Positions 43,526 to 52,165 are shown, numbered from the stretch's first letter. The stretch: DNA of 64,000 bases from Pseudomonadota bacterium (GCA_023391375.1 JAEWBB010000013.1:57377-121376); one strand, 5' to 3'. Translations and numbers: made by a program. The notes: generated by a model from the letters alone, not told the origin.

Positions 43526-43572
43526 TTCGTAATGAGGGGGTCACAGGTTCGAGTCCTGTAAGCGGCACCACC
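43526..43572. repeat. attR: right 47-bp direct repeat (3' part of tRNA-Thr)
   Basis: Exact copy of 30418-30464, from the tRNA anticodon loop through CCA. The 5' half of the tRNA is missing, so this is an attachment-site remnant, not a gene. Between the last island gene (43337) and this repeat no further gene is seen. Confidence 0.95.
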
Positions 43573-43761
43573 ATCTGACAATTGAAGGCGTCACACGCGA
43601 TTCTGGCGAACTCTCGCCAGCCTTTTCGTGCGTTCGCCATTTTCTGGTGCCCAATCGAGTCGACGCGTTCTTCCGTTCGTTTGCAAGTTTGCGGACTATA
43701 CTGGGCTTCATCGGAGAGCTACCAAGCCATATTCCTGATGCACACCTCAGAGGACCTTTCG

Positions 43762-44715
43762 ATGGGCGACGACTATTCGAACGTGGCGATGGCGCAAACC
43801 GGTGAAACTCCCGCGCCGGGCGGAGGCGTGTTTCCTGGATGGGTCGATAGCGATGAAGCGCTCGCCGTCCTTGAGCGGCTCGAACTGCCAGATTGGCAGC
43901 GCAAAGGGCTCTTGGAAATTATCACCTCCGGTCTGACCGTCCTGCCGTCCAAGGTGCCGGCCGAGTTGTGCGAGCGAACGATTGCCGATTATCGCGCCTG
44001 GTCGGAAGAACGCCCCGACTTGGTCGACAGCTATCGCGATGCGACGGGGCGCGAGGGTCGATTGGTGAATTTCCACATGTCCTCTGACGCCGAGATGGAA
44101 ATCGTCACGAACAACGAGGTTTGCAGCTTTATCGATCTGATGTTCGGTGAGCCGAGCGCGGTCTATACGTCGCTGACGTTCAAATACGGCACCCAGCAGG
44201 CGATCCACCGGGATACGCCGCATTTCGCGACTTGGCCGAAAGCCCGTTTCTGCGGTGCCTGGACCGCGCTCGAGGATGTCGATCCCAGCGCCGGCCCTCT
44301 CGCCTATTGCGAAGGTGCGCATCGTTTCCCCATCGACGAAGACGAGATCTTCCAGCGAATCCTGCAGGAAAATCCGGGCGCTGACCCCGCCGCCGTGTCG
44401 AAACATGCGCTCGGGAATTACGATGCGGTGGTGATTACCGAAAGTCCGAACCATGGCACGCTCAAGACGCGGCCGATCAAGCAAGGCGATGTCCTGATCT
44501 GGCATGCGAACCTACCGCACGGCGGTTCGATTGCCGACGATCCCTTCCGAACCCGCTGGAGCGTCGTGGCTCACCATTCTCCGGTCAGCGTACAGGTTTA
44601 TCCTTCGCCCGAATTCTTCAGCTACGCGGCGAATGGTCCCCCTCCGCCCAAGTATGGCTTTTTCGAGCGTTTCGGCCGCACGGTCGCTTCATCAGGGGAC
44701 ACGACGTTCATGTGA
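43762..44715 (+). CDS. phytanoyl-CoA dioxygenase (PhyH) family non-heme iron oxygenase
   Basis: 317 residues from ATG 43762, chosen because AGAGGA lies seven bases upstream; ATGs at 43738 and 43582 are also in frame. The 2-His-1-carboxylate iron site reads IHRDTPHFATW (H-x-D, near 147-150), with the distal His in HANLPHGGS (near 251) and a 2-oxoglutarate-binding Arg in RTRWSVVAHHSP. FCGAWTALEDVDPSAGPL is the usual PhyH core. It probably hydroxylates a small molecule using 2-oxoglutarate, iron and oxygen; substrate unknown. It lies just outside the island's right repeat. Confidence 0.82.
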   Translation: MGDDYSNVAMAQTGETPAPGGGVFPGWVDSDEALAVLERLELPDWQRKGLLEIITSGLTVLPSKVPAELCERTIADYRAWSEERPDLVDSYRDATGREGRLVNFHMSSDAEMEIVTNNEVCSFIDLMFGEPSAVYTSLTFKYGTQQAIHRDTPHFATWPKARFCGAWTALEDVDPSAGPLAYCEGAHRFPIDEDEIFQRILQENPGADPAAVSKHALGNYDAVVITESPNHGTLKTRPIKQGDVLIWHANLPHGGSIADDPFRTRWSVVAHHSPVSVQVYPSPEFFSYAANGPPPPKYGFFERFGRTVASSGDTTFM

Positions 44716-44748
44716 TGGGAGTCAAGAAGACTCAATTCCTTCATGCCG

Positions 44749-45609
44749 TCATTGCGACGGAGCCGGTTTCCGGCACGAGAAGATGATCGGCCACATCAGC
44801 CCGAACGAATACGGGTTGTTGTTGCTCACATAACCCTCGCAAATCGAGTGATCGACCACCATCTCCGCTTCGAAACCAATCTCGGCGAGATTTTCCACCA
44901 GTTCGAGACCAAACTCGTAGAAGACCGGCACGCCTTCGGCGCGGAGCGGATCGCCATGAAAAACGGGTCCGTTCGTAAAAAGGAGCTCGCCTTGGCTATC
45001 GAGATAAGCGCGCCGTTGGTGCTTCTTCTGCGTGTAGACTGGGCACGCAAATACGCACCGACCGCCCGGCCGGAGAACGCGGAAGACTTCGGACATGCCG
45101 CGGAAGGGATCGGGGACATGTTCCAATACGTCTGCGTGAACGACGAGGTCGAAACTGTCACTGTCGAACGATATACGCTGCATGTCTTCGTTGCGGATCG
45201 TCATGCCGTTCTGCTCGAACGACGCGCCCGGCGCCAGATGCGCACCGCCAAATTCGACTGCCATGAGGTTCCCGGCTCGCGCCGAAAACCAGTCATGGAG
45301 GAGTGTGACGCGCTCGAAAAGCAAGGTATCGCCGTCGCTCAGTGCCTGTCCCGCCTCCCGCAACACATGATCGATCAAGAGTCGGAACCGGGAGGAAAAC
45401 AGGCAACGGTCGCAGACCACCGTGTCCCGAAGATCGACCCAGTCGCCATTTTCAGGTTGGCGTACGAATCCGGTCGTGAAATCACGACATACCGAGCAGA
45501 ACAGCGGGATCGTCAGGGAGTTGGCGATGAATTCATCGATCGATGCGCGAACACGCTCCGCAGCCGTGAAATGGGCAAGCAATGCGTCGGGATCATTTGT
45601 TCGAAACAT
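44749..45609 (-). CDS. class I SAM-dependent methyltransferase with N-terminal zinc ribbon-like cysteines
   Basis: 286 residues. Residues about 38-72 contain a CSVC and a CDRC pair, likely a zinc site. The following methyltransferase fold lacks the canonical glycine-rich E-x-G-x-G loop but has SFDLVVHADVLEHVPDPF (motif post-II/IV) and VFRVLRPGGRCVFACPVY (motif VI), typical of Methyltransf_11/25 proteins. Enzymes of this layout often modify glycans, lipids or small metabolites. It is convergent with the PhyH gene; a functional link is possible but unproven. The divergent upstream neighbour is the Mrp fusion. Confidence 0.75.
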   Translation of the reverse strand: MFRTNDPDALLAHFTAAERVRASIDEFIANSLTIPLFCSVCRDFTTGFVRQPENGDWVDLRDTVVCDRCLFSSRFRLLIDHVLREAGQALSDGDTLLFERVTLLHDWFSARAGNLMAVEFGGAHLAPGASFEQNGMTIRNEDMQRISFDSDSFDLVVHADVLEHVPDPFRGMSEVFRVLRPGGRCVFACPVYTQKKHQRRAYLDSQGELLFTNGPVFHGDPLRAEGVPVFYEFGLELVENLAEIGFEAEMVVDHSICEGYVSNNNPYSFGLMWPIIFSCRKPAPSQ

Positions 45610-45742
45610 CTGTCTACCTTGGTCTACGCGCGGGCGCAGGCCCTAGCCCGACGACGCGTGGAAGTAAAAGACGCTACCCTCGATGTTCGTTCTGCGGCTG
45701 CCCCCCTTCTCTTGTCGAACCGAAAAGGCCTAAGGGCGGCGC

Positions 45743-47269
45743 ATGCCGACTTCGCCTTCAGCCACGCCTTCGACTTTACCGCCGGCGCCCCTACCCGGCA
45801 TCGGCGCGATCCTTGCCGTATCGAGCGCCAAGGGCGGGGTTGGCAAATCGACCGTCACGGTCAACCTGGCTGCCGCCTTGCAGCGGATGGGCAAGCGCGT
45901 CGGCATCCTCGACGCGGACATCCTGGGCCCGAGCGTTCCCGGCATGCTCGGCATCACGATGGACGAACCGCCCAAGCCGGGGACGAACGGCCGCATCACG
46001 CCGCCCGAGGGCCATGGTATCAAGGTCGTGTCGATGGCCATGTTCAGCGGCGACGACCAGCCGATGATGCTGCGCGGCCCAATGGTCGGCAAATATCTCA
46101 ACCTGTTCCTCGCCGGCGTCGACTGGGGGACGCTCGACCTGCTCCTGATCGACATGCCGCCCGGCACAGGCGACATCCAGCTCAACATCGCCCAGTCCTT
46201 CCCGCTGTCGGGCGCGATCATCGTCACCACGCCGCAGGCGGTCAGCACCAGGATCGCGCGGCGCGGCGCGCGCATGTTCGAAACCGTCCGCACGCCGGTG
46301 CTGGGCGTGGTCGAGAACATGCGCACCTTCACCTGCCCGACCTGCGGCACGACCCATGATTTGTTCGGCCACGGCGGGGGCGAACGGTTGGCGGCCGACC
46401 TCGGGCTGCCGTTCCTCGGTGCATTGCCCCTCGACCCGACCGTCCTCGACGCCGGCGACGAGGGTGTGCCGCTGGCCGCCGGACCGGAGGGCGGCGACAG
46501 CTGTGCCGGCTATGCGGCGCTGGCTCGTGCGATCGACCAGGCGCTGGTCCGGCAAGCAGCCGCGCTCGCGCCGTTCCGCCTCGACTGGGCGAGCGGCCAG
46601 GGCGCTCCCGGATGGAACGAGGAGCGCGCCGCCGATGGAGGCGATCCCTCCCTTCCCGTCGGGCTGCGCAAGACCGACGAGCGGACGCTGTCGATCTTGT
46701 GGCAGGACGGCCGGCGGCAGGACATCGACGTACGCGACCTGCGCCTGTCGTGCGGGTGCGCGTTGTGCCGCGACGAAATGACCGGCCGTCCACTACTGGA
46801 CCCGGCGGCGTTGCCGCAGGACGTCCGGCCGGTCGAAGTGCACAGCGTTGGTCGCTACGCACTCGGCCTGTCGTGGAGCGACGGCCATGCGTCGGGAATC
46901 CACCCGTTCGCGGCAATCGCCGCCCTGCCACCGGCCGACCGATGCCCGGCCGATGGCGGAAGCGACGCGTCGTCCGGAACGCCCGCACCAGCCCGCGAAC
47001 CCGACGATGTACTGAGCGCGGTCCAGCATGTGCTCGACAGCAGCTTCAATGCGCAGATCGCCAGGCATGGCGGCCATGTCCGCCTGATCGGGTTCGACGA
47101 GGGGAAACTGGAGGTCGAACTGGAAGGCCGCTGTCAGGGCTGCGCTGCTTCGCAGATGACGCTCCGCCGCGGACTCGCCTCCGCGCTCCGGCTGGCGGTG
47201 CCCGAAGTCAGGGAAATCATCGATGTGACCGACCACCAAAGCGGCCGGGATCCTTACTTCCCGCAATAA
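45743..47269 (+). CDS. Mrp/NBP35-DUF971-NifU fusion, iron-sulfur cluster carrier
   Basis: 508 residues in three modules. (1) Mrp/ApbC P-loop ATPase, residues 20-280, with the deviant Walker A SAKGGVGKST (28-37), LLLIDMPPGTGD, and a FTCPTCG CxxC near 198-203 that binds a bridging 4Fe-4S cluster. (2) DUF971 (gamma-butyrobetaine hydroxylase N-like), about 305-395, with LRLSCGCALCRDEMTGR. (3) NifU C-terminal scaffold domain, about 430-500, with CQGCAAS. All three occur as separate proteins in Fe-S or cofactor biogenesis; here they are one chain. It probably assembles and delivers Fe-S clusters in the cytoplasm. The ATP-binding and cluster cysteines are intact. Confidence 0.88.
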   Translation: MPTSPSATPSTLPPAPLPGIGAILAVSSAKGGVGKSTVTVNLAAALQRMGKRVGILDADILGPSVPGMLGITMDEPPKPGTNGRITPPEGHGIKVVSMAMFSGDDQPMMLRGPMVGKYLNLFLAGVDWGTLDLLLIDMPPGTGDIQLNIAQSFPLSGAIIVTTPQAVSTRIARRGARMFETVRTPVLGVVENMRTFTCPTCGTTHDLFGHGGGERLAADLGLPFLGALPLDPTVLDAGDEGVPLAAGPEGGDSCAGYAALARAIDQALVRQAAALAPFRLDWASGQGAPGWNEERAADGGDPSLPVGLRKTDERTLSILWQDGRRQDIDVRDLRLSCGCALCRDEMTGRPLLDPAALPQDVRPVEVHSVGRYALGLSWSDGHASGIHPFAAIAALPPADRCPADGGSDASSGTPAPAREPDDVLSAVQHVLDSSFNAQIARHGGHVRLIGFDEGKLEVELEGRCQGCAASQMTLRRGLASALRLAVPEVREIIDVTDHQSGRDPYFPQ

Positions 47270-47323
47270 AGCAGGTCGCGGCTCCATTGGCATCCGGGCG
47301 CGAAACGATTAGGGTTTCCCGCC

Positions 47324-47680
47324 ATGGATGGGGCATCGCTCACTTGGTCGGTCGAACCGCGCGAGGGCGTCGTGATTGTACGACCATCTGGCCGGGTCGA
47401 TGAATCCACCGCCGTCGAATTCACCGACCGGCTGGGACAGGAAGTCGATGCGGCGGGCGAGGCCGGACGGGCGCTCCTGGCGCTCAGCCTTCGCGGCGTG
47501 GAGTATATGTCGTCACGAGGTCTTCGGGCGCTGACGCTGGCGCAGCGGCGGGGGGCAGAGCGCGGCGTGCGGATCGCTCTTTCCGAACCGACCGAGGTCA
47601 TGCGCGAGATCCTGACCATCAGCCGCTACGACATGGTCTTCCCGGTATTCGCCACCACCGACGAAGCGCTCCTGAGCTAA
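47324..47680 (+). CDS. STAS-domain anti-sigma factor antagonist
   Basis: 118 residues covering one STAS domain. VEYMSSRGLRALTLAQ (about 59-74) is the phosphorylation loop; Ser63 or Ser64 would be phosphorylated by an RsbW-like kinase and dephosphorylated by a PP2C phosphatase. Both partner types are encoded nearby (51755 and 48650). It probably switches partners between kinase and target. The metallo-beta-lactamase gene follows after 29 bases on the same strand. Confidence 0.85.
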   Translation: MDGASLTWSVEPREGVVIVRPSGRVDESTAVEFTDRLGQEVDAAGEAGRALLALSLRGVEYMSSRGLRALTLAQRRGAERGVRIALSEPTEVMREILTISRYDMVFPVFATTDEALLS

Positions 47681-47709
47681 GGGCCATCACAAGGGAGGGG
47701 ATCGCGCCG

Positions 47710-48675
47710 ATGATCGTCCGCTTCTGGGGCACACGCGGATCGCTGCCGGTCGCGATCAAGGGAAAGGCCGTTCGCGCCAAGCTGGTCGACGCACTGATGG
47801 CGGCCAACGGCCTGTCGTTCGATTCCGACGAGGAGGCGGGCGCCTTCATTGACGGCACGCTCGATTTCGCGACCGCGCAGACCTACGGCGGCGCCACGAG
47901 CTGCGTCGAGATCGACCTCGGCGGCGACCAGGAATTCATCGTCTGCGACATGGGAAGCGGGCTTCGCGAATTCGGGCTCGACGCGATGAAGCGCTGCGCC
48001 GAGGGCCATCCGCGAACCTACCATTTCTTCCTGTCGCACCTTCACTGGGACCATATCCTCGGCTTCCCCTTCCTGGTTCCCGCCTTCGACCCCGGCGCGA
48101 CGATAGTGATCCATTCGGGCCACGCCGACGCCGAACAGGCGCTGCGCCGCCAGCAGGAGGAAATCAGCTTTCCGGTGCCGTTCGACTGGCTGAAGGCGGA
48201 CATTTCCTTCCGAACGCTGGAGGCCGGACGGACATACCGGATCGGTGCGGTCGAGGTGTCGCTGATCGAGCAGCAGCACAGCCATTCCAGCTTCGGTTAC
48301 CGCTTCACCGACGGCGACGGGAAGACGGCGATCTACAGTACCGACAGCGAGCACAAGATCGACCGGATGGAGGGCGAAATCGATGCGGTCGGCTTCTTCG
48401 CCGACGCGGACCTTGTCGTGTGCGACACGATGTATTCGCTGGCCGATACCGTTTCGATGAAGGAGGACTGGGGCCACAGCAGCAACATCGTCGCGATCGA
48501 CCTGTGCCATGAAGCGAAGGCGAAGCGCCTCGCCCTGTTCCATCACGAGCCGACCTATTCGGACCGCGACATCCAGCGCATGCACCGCGAAAGCATCCGT
48601 TACGAAGAGATCATGCGCTACGGCGATCCGCTGGAGGTGATCTGCGCCTATGACGGGCTCGAAATCGCCCTCTGA
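47710..48675 (+). CDS. metallo-beta-lactamase-fold hydrolase
   Basis: 321 residues. The N-terminus MIVRFWGTRGSLPV and the zinc-binding FFLSHLHWDHILGFPFL (H-x-H-x-D-H), a later EQQHSHSSFGYRF histidine, STDSEH and ALFHHEP complete a typical dinuclear metal site of the CpdP/ElaC-like branch. This group includes cyclic-nucleotide phosphodiesterases and other phosphoesterases, so hydrolysis of a phosphodiester signal is plausible. It overlaps the CHASE2-phosphatase gene by 26 bases, placing it in the partner-switching cluster. Confidence 0.85.
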   Translation: MIVRFWGTRGSLPVAIKGKAVRAKLVDALMAANGLSFDSDEEAGAFIDGTLDFATAQTYGGATSCVEIDLGGDQEFIVCDMGSGLREFGLDAMKRCAEGHPRTYHFFLSHLHWDHILGFPFLVPAFDPGATIVIHSGHADAEQALRRQQEEISFPVPFDWLKADISFRTLEAGRTYRIGAVEVSLIEQQHSHSSFGYRFTDGDGKTAIYSTDSEHKIDRMEGEIDAVGFFADADLVVCDTMYSLADTVSMKEDWGHSSNIVAIDLCHEAKAKRLALFHHEPTYSDRDIQRMHRESIRYEEIMRYGDPLEVICAYDGLEIAL

Positions 48676-50707
48676 CCGGCGCGGGCCGGCCATCCGGGCC
48701 GTCGCCGCCGTCCTGTTCGGTGCGCTGGTCGCCGTGCTGGTTGGCCTCGCCGCGGGGGACGTCGCGAGACGTGCGCTGTTCGACCTGTGGCAGCGTAGCG
48801 CACCGCGCCAGGTGTCGGCCGACCGGGTGGCGGTCATCCTGATCGATCCCATCTCGCTCGAGACGGTCAGCGGCTGGCCGTGGCCACGATATTACCTCGC
48901 GCGTCTGACCGAACTGGTCGCGGCGCAGCGACCGACCGTCATCGCCTACGACATGATCTTCCCGGAAGCCGACCAGCTCAACCCCGACCATGTGGCCTCG
49001 CTGTATCCGGAGCTAGAAGGCAGCGCGAAGGCGACGCTCGAGACGCTGCCGACGATGGATTCGCTGTTCGCCCAAACCATCGGCGCGGCGCCGGTGCTGC
49101 TCGGGCGGCTGGCGATGCCGGGCAACGCCGCCGATCCGGCCACGATGCTGGTCGATCCGGCGATGGCGGGGACACCGCCGTCCGGTATTCGTACGGCGCC
49201 GCAAATCCTGTCGAGCATCCCGGAACTCGACGATGTCGCGCTCGGCCACGCGTTGCTCAATGGGCCGCCCGATCCCGACGGCGTGGTGCGGAAGGTGCCG
49301 GTGGCGATGAGGGTCGGCAAACAGACGATGCCGGGCCTCGCCATCGAACTCGCGCGGATCGCCGAGGGCGAGCCGACACTCACCTTTTCGGGCCGGGGCG
49401 TGAGAATCGGGAAGCGCGTGGTACCGGGCGATGCCGACCTCGACATGCGGCTGTGGTTCGGCCGCTTTCCCGAAGCGGCAACCTATTCCGCGGCGCGGGT
49501 GTTGGCCGGCGAGGCGCCACCGGGCGCATTCACGAACAAGGTGGTGCTGGTCGGCCTCGCGGCGGAAGGGTCGGCCGACCTCGTCGCGACGCCGGGCAAC
49601 GCCGAGGGCTACGGCGTCTTCGTCCAGGCGCAGGCGGTCGATTCGATCCTCGCCGGCGAATGGCTCGACCGGCCGCGCTGGGCGCTGGTCGCGGAATGGG
49701 CGGCCGGCCTGGTACTGGTCGGCTTCGTGCTCGTTGCCGCAATTCGCGGCCGTCGCTGGCTGCTGCCCGTTGCCATCGGCGTTGCTGCCCTGCCCGTTAT
49801 CTCCTGGTTGGCCTTCACCGAGAGCCGGTTGCTGCTTGACCCGCTGCGGCCGGGCATGCTGGCGGCCGGCGCGGTACTGGCGTGGCAGACGACGATGTTT
49901 GCGCGGGCTCGGCGCGAGCGGGCCCGGCTGGCGGCCGAGCTGGTCGACCAGCGCGTGGCGTCGGCACGGCAGGAAGGCGAACTGGAGGCGGCACGCGCCA
50001 TCCAGCTCGGCATGGTCCCGTCGTCCTCGAAGCTCGCTGCGCTCGATCCGCGAGTCGACGTGGCCGGCGCGCTCGATCCGGCGCGCTCGGTCGGCGGCGA
50101 TTTCTACGACGCGGCGATGCTCGACGCGGACCGCCTGCTTCTCGTCATCGGCGACGTGACGGGCAAGGGCGTCCCCGCGGCGCTATACATGGCACTGTCG
50201 AAGGGGCTGGCGAAATCGATCCTGTTCCGCGCCGGCTGCGGGTTGGGAGAAGCGGTCGCAGACCTCAATCGCGAACTGCTGCGCGACGCGGACGAGACGA
50301 TGGGCGTCACCCTGCTGATCGCCGTCCTCGATTGCCGCACGGGCGCGCTGGAGATGGTCTGCGCCGGGCACGAAAACCCGATCGTGCGCGACGAGTCCGG
50401 CGAAAGCCGGACCTTGCCGCTTCGGGGCGGGCCGCCACTTTGCGTGGTCGACTTCCCGTACCCGACCGAAAGCGCGTCGCTGGGCAAAGGCGGGACGCTA
50501 GTCCTCATCACCGATGGTGTCACCGAGGCGCAGGACGCGGCCGGACGCCTGTTCGGCGTGGAAGGCGCATTGTCTTCGCTAGGCGTATCCGTGGGCACCG
50601 ATGCGGCCACCACCGCCAAGGCCTTGCGCGATGCGGTGCGCGGGTTCGAGGGCGACACCGAGCCGAGCGACGACCTGACTATCCTGGCCGCGGTCCGCGC
50701 TCCCTAG
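48650..50707 (+). CDS. CHASE2-domain sensor with SpoIIE (PP2C) serine phosphatase output
   Basis: 685 residues. After an N-terminal helix (about 14-38), an extracytoplasmic CHASE2 domain follows (RALFDLWQRSAP, VAVILIDPISLETVSGWPWPR, VIAYDMIF). Three transmembrane helices lie near 340-425, then a short coil (ELVDQRVASARQEGELEAAR) and a SpoIIE/PP2C domain (about 455-685) with SVGGDFYDAAML, VIGDVTGKGVPAALYMA and the late PSDDLTILA, whose aspartates bind metal. It would dephosphorylate the STAS protein on an envelope signal. Its stop codon shares the CTAG palindrome with the convergent OmpA gene. Confidence 0.9.
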   Translation: MTGSKSPSDRRGPAIRAVAAVLFGALVAVLVGLAAGDVARRALFDLWQRSAPRQVSADRVAVILIDPISLETVSGWPWPRYYLARLTELVAAQRPTVIAYDMIFPEADQLNPDHVASLYPELEGSAKATLETLPTMDSLFAQTIGAAPVLLGRLAMPGNAADPATMLVDPAMAGTPPSGIRTAPQILSSIPELDDVALGHALLNGPPDPDGVVRKVPVAMRVGKQTMPGLAIELARIAEGEPTLTFSGRGVRIGKRVVPGDADLDMRLWFGRFPEAATYSAARVLAGEAPPGAFTNKVVLVGLAAEGSADLVATPGNAEGYGVFVQAQAVDSILAGEWLDRPRWALVAEWAAGLVLVGFVLVAAIRGRRWLLPVAIGVAALPVISWLAFTESRLLLDPLRPGMLAAGAVLAWQTTMFARARRERARLAAELVDQRVASARQEGELEAARAIQLGMVPSSSKLAALDPRVDVAGALDPARSVGGDFYDAAMLDADRLLLVIGDVTGKGVPAALYMALSKGLAKSILFRAGCGLGEAVADLNRELLRDADETMGVTLLIAVLDCRTGALEMVCAGHENPIVRDESGESRTLPLRGGPPLCVVDFPYPTESASLGKGGTLVLITDGVTEAQDAAGRLFGVEGALSSLGVSVGTDAATTAKALRDAVRGFEGDTEPSDDLTILAAVRAP

Positions 50708-51276
50708 CGGACGACGATCTCGACTCGCCGGTTCTCTGCGTTGGCGGTATTGTCGGCGGTCGTCACCAGCAGTTCGCGCTCCCCACGTCCCGTCGCCGAC
50801 AGCGCGTCGGCGTCGAAGCCCTCGCTGACGAGCAGGCGGACGATTTCTTCCGCACGGCGCTGCGACAGCCGGTCGTTGTCGTCGCCCGATCCGACCGTGT
50901 CGGTATGGCCGACCACTTCGACCGCCGCGCCGGCGCGCGAGGCGACCTCGGTGCGCACCTTGGCCAGCGTCGGCCGGGACGCGTCGGTAATGCGGGTCGT
51001 TCCCTGGTCGAAGTAGAGCGTGAATCGCGATGGCGCGCGGGGGAGGTCGCCCAGCAACTGCCGGTAGGCCGGCTTGACCTTCTTGACCGTGTGGACCTTC
51101 GCGCCGCCGGCGGACAAGGCGCCGGCCGTCATCGGCCGGTCGAGGACGGTCTCTTCCCCGTTCGGGCCGAGCACTGCCACCGAACCGGTCGCATGCCCGC
51201 CCTCGTTCTCGAACAGCGTGACCGACGAGGTCGCACAGCCGGCGAGCGCCAGCGCAAGGAAAGGTACCCCTTTCAC
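50704..51276 (-). CDS. OmpA-family lipoprotein
   Basis: 190 residues starting with GTG (MKGVPFLALALAGC, lipobox Cys14). The C-terminal OmpA domain (about 85-190) contains FTLYFDQGTTRITDASR, VVGHTDTVGSGDDNDRLSQRRA and NRRVEIVV, the peptidoglycan-binding signature. It is anchored in the outer membrane and should bind diaminopimelate-type peptidoglycan. The start overlaps the stop of the FecR-domain gene (GTGA), so they are coexpressed. FecR/OmpA/CHASE2 neighbours suggest that it belongs to the envelope-sensing side of the signalling cluster. Confidence 0.85.
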   Translation of the reverse strand: MKGVPFLALALAGCATSSVTLFENEGGHATGSVAVLGPNGEETVLDRPMTAGALSAGGAKVHTVKKVKPAYRQLLGDLPRAPSRFTLYFDQGTTRITDASRPTLAKVRTEVASRAGAAVEVVGHTDTVGSGDDNDRLSQRRAEEIVRLLVSEGFDADALSATGRGERELLVTTADNTANAENRRVEIVVR

Positions 51277-51707
51277 TTGATGTCGACCACGAACTTGGTG
51301 CCGCGCACGCCCAGCATCGACGTCGGCGTGCGGACCTTCATCGCGTCGCGGCCGGACTTGGCGATGCGGCCCGACACGACGCCGAGCGACCCGCGATCGA
51401 CCTTGGTCACGAAACTGCCCGTCTGCCGCGTCCGGTCGTAGCCGAATTCGCTCAGCGTCACCCGGCTGTTTGGCCCTACGGCGAAACGCGTGTCGTCGAT
51501 GAAAGAGATTCCGATGCGTCCGGTCTTGCCGGTCGCGACCACGTCGCCCTGGTTGAGCTTCAGGCCCGGACTGGCCGCCAGCGGCTTGCCGGCACGGATG
51601 ATCTGGACCGCGCCGACCGCGCTCTTGACCCGGCCGATTTCGGCATGGGTCGGCGCCGCGGCGATGAGCAGCGCCAGCATAACGGCGCCACGATGCATGA
51701 AGGTCAT
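51273..51707 (-). CDS. FecR-domain periplasmic protein
   Basis: 144 residues from ATG 51707, preceded by GGGAGGCAAGAG. A signal peptide (MTFMHRGAVMLALLIAAAPTHA) is followed by one FecR domain: VGAVQIIRAGKPL, LKLNQGDVVATGKTGRIGISFIDDTRFAVG, VRTPTSMLGVRGTKFVVDI. Stand-alone FecR domains of this sort occur beside CHASE2 regulators. It has no transmembrane anchor or sigma-factor-binding tail of the FecR anti-sigma type, so it probably acts as a periplasmic binding module. Translationally coupled to the OmpA lipoprotein downstream. Confidence 0.82.
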   Translation of the reverse strand: MTFMHRGAVMLALLIAAAPTHAEIGRVKSAVGAVQIIRAGKPLAASPGLKLNQGDVVATGKTGRIGISFIDDTRFAVGPNSRVTLSEFGYDRTRQTGSFVTKVDRGSLGVVSGRIAKSGRDAMKVRTPTSMLGVRGTKFVVDIK

Positions 51708-51754
51708 CTCTTGCCTCCCTCGCTGCCCCATCCCATACCAGTGCGGAGCAAGCG

Positions 51755-52162
51755 ATGGAACGGATTTCGGTTCAACGCGAAGGTAACGGGGACGACGGGC
51801 CCGCGCTGGGCAGGCTGGTCGCCGCGACGCGCGACTTCGCGACCCGCAACGGCCTCGGCAAGCGGCAGGCCCACCGCCTCTGCATTGTGGCCGAGGAACT
51901 GGCCGCCAACGCGCTCGGCCATGGCGCCGCCAGCAGCTTGTCGATCGACCTGGAAATGATGGGCGGCGCGGTGCGCCTGACGATGCGCGACGACGGCCCG
52001 CCTTACGATCTGCGGAATTATGTAGCGCAGGATCGCCCCGACGACGTCGAAGGCGGCGGGGCGGGCATCGCCATCATCCGGGCGTGGTGCGAAGTGCTCG
52101 ACTATACCGCCGGGCCTAAGGGCAACCAACTCGACCTCGTGCTTCGCCTCGAGCGCACATGA
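51755..52162 (+). CDS. RsbW-like anti-sigma/serine kinase (HATPase_c_2)
   Basis: 135 residues. GHKL-type kinase fold: N-box CIVAEELAANALGHG (near 44-58), G1 RLTMRDDGPPYD, and EGGGAGIAIIRAWCEVLDY (G2). The domain order and small size match RsbW/SpoIIAB-like serine kinases that phosphorylate STAS antagonists. It diverges from the FecR/OmpA pair by a 47-base gap. With the STAS and SpoIIE phosphatase genes 1-4 kb away, a complete partner-switching module is encoded; no sigma factor or other target is visible in the window. Confidence 0.85.
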   Translation: MERISVQREGNGDDGPALGRLVAATRDFATRNGLGKRQAHRLCIVAEELAANALGHGAASSLSIDLEMMGGAVRLTMRDDGPPYDLRNYVAQDRPDDVEGGGAGIAIIRAWCEVLDYTAGPKGNQLDLVLRLERT

Positions 52163-52165
52163 AAA

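Larger units (their letters stand above)
30418..43572. mobile_element. tRNA-Thr-integrated genomic island (about 13.1 kb) carrying defence genes
   Basis: Bounded by 47-bp perfect direct repeats (30418-30464 and 43526-43572) derived from the 3' end of tRNA-Thr(CGT). It contains a tyrosine integrase near the right end, a VapE-like helicase, a restriction/modification and nuclease cluster, a GHKL ATPase with an unknown partner, and a nucleotidyl-cyclase-like gene. Base composition is visibly A/T-richer than the flanks. No relaxase, conjugation or capsid gene is seen, so it is a non-conjugative integrative element or a satellite-like element. Confidence 0.92.

Noticed and set aside
43526..43572. 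A second tRNA-Thr gene
   Set aside because: Only the 3' part is present; there is no acceptor 5' strand or D arm upstream, so it is an attachment-site copy.
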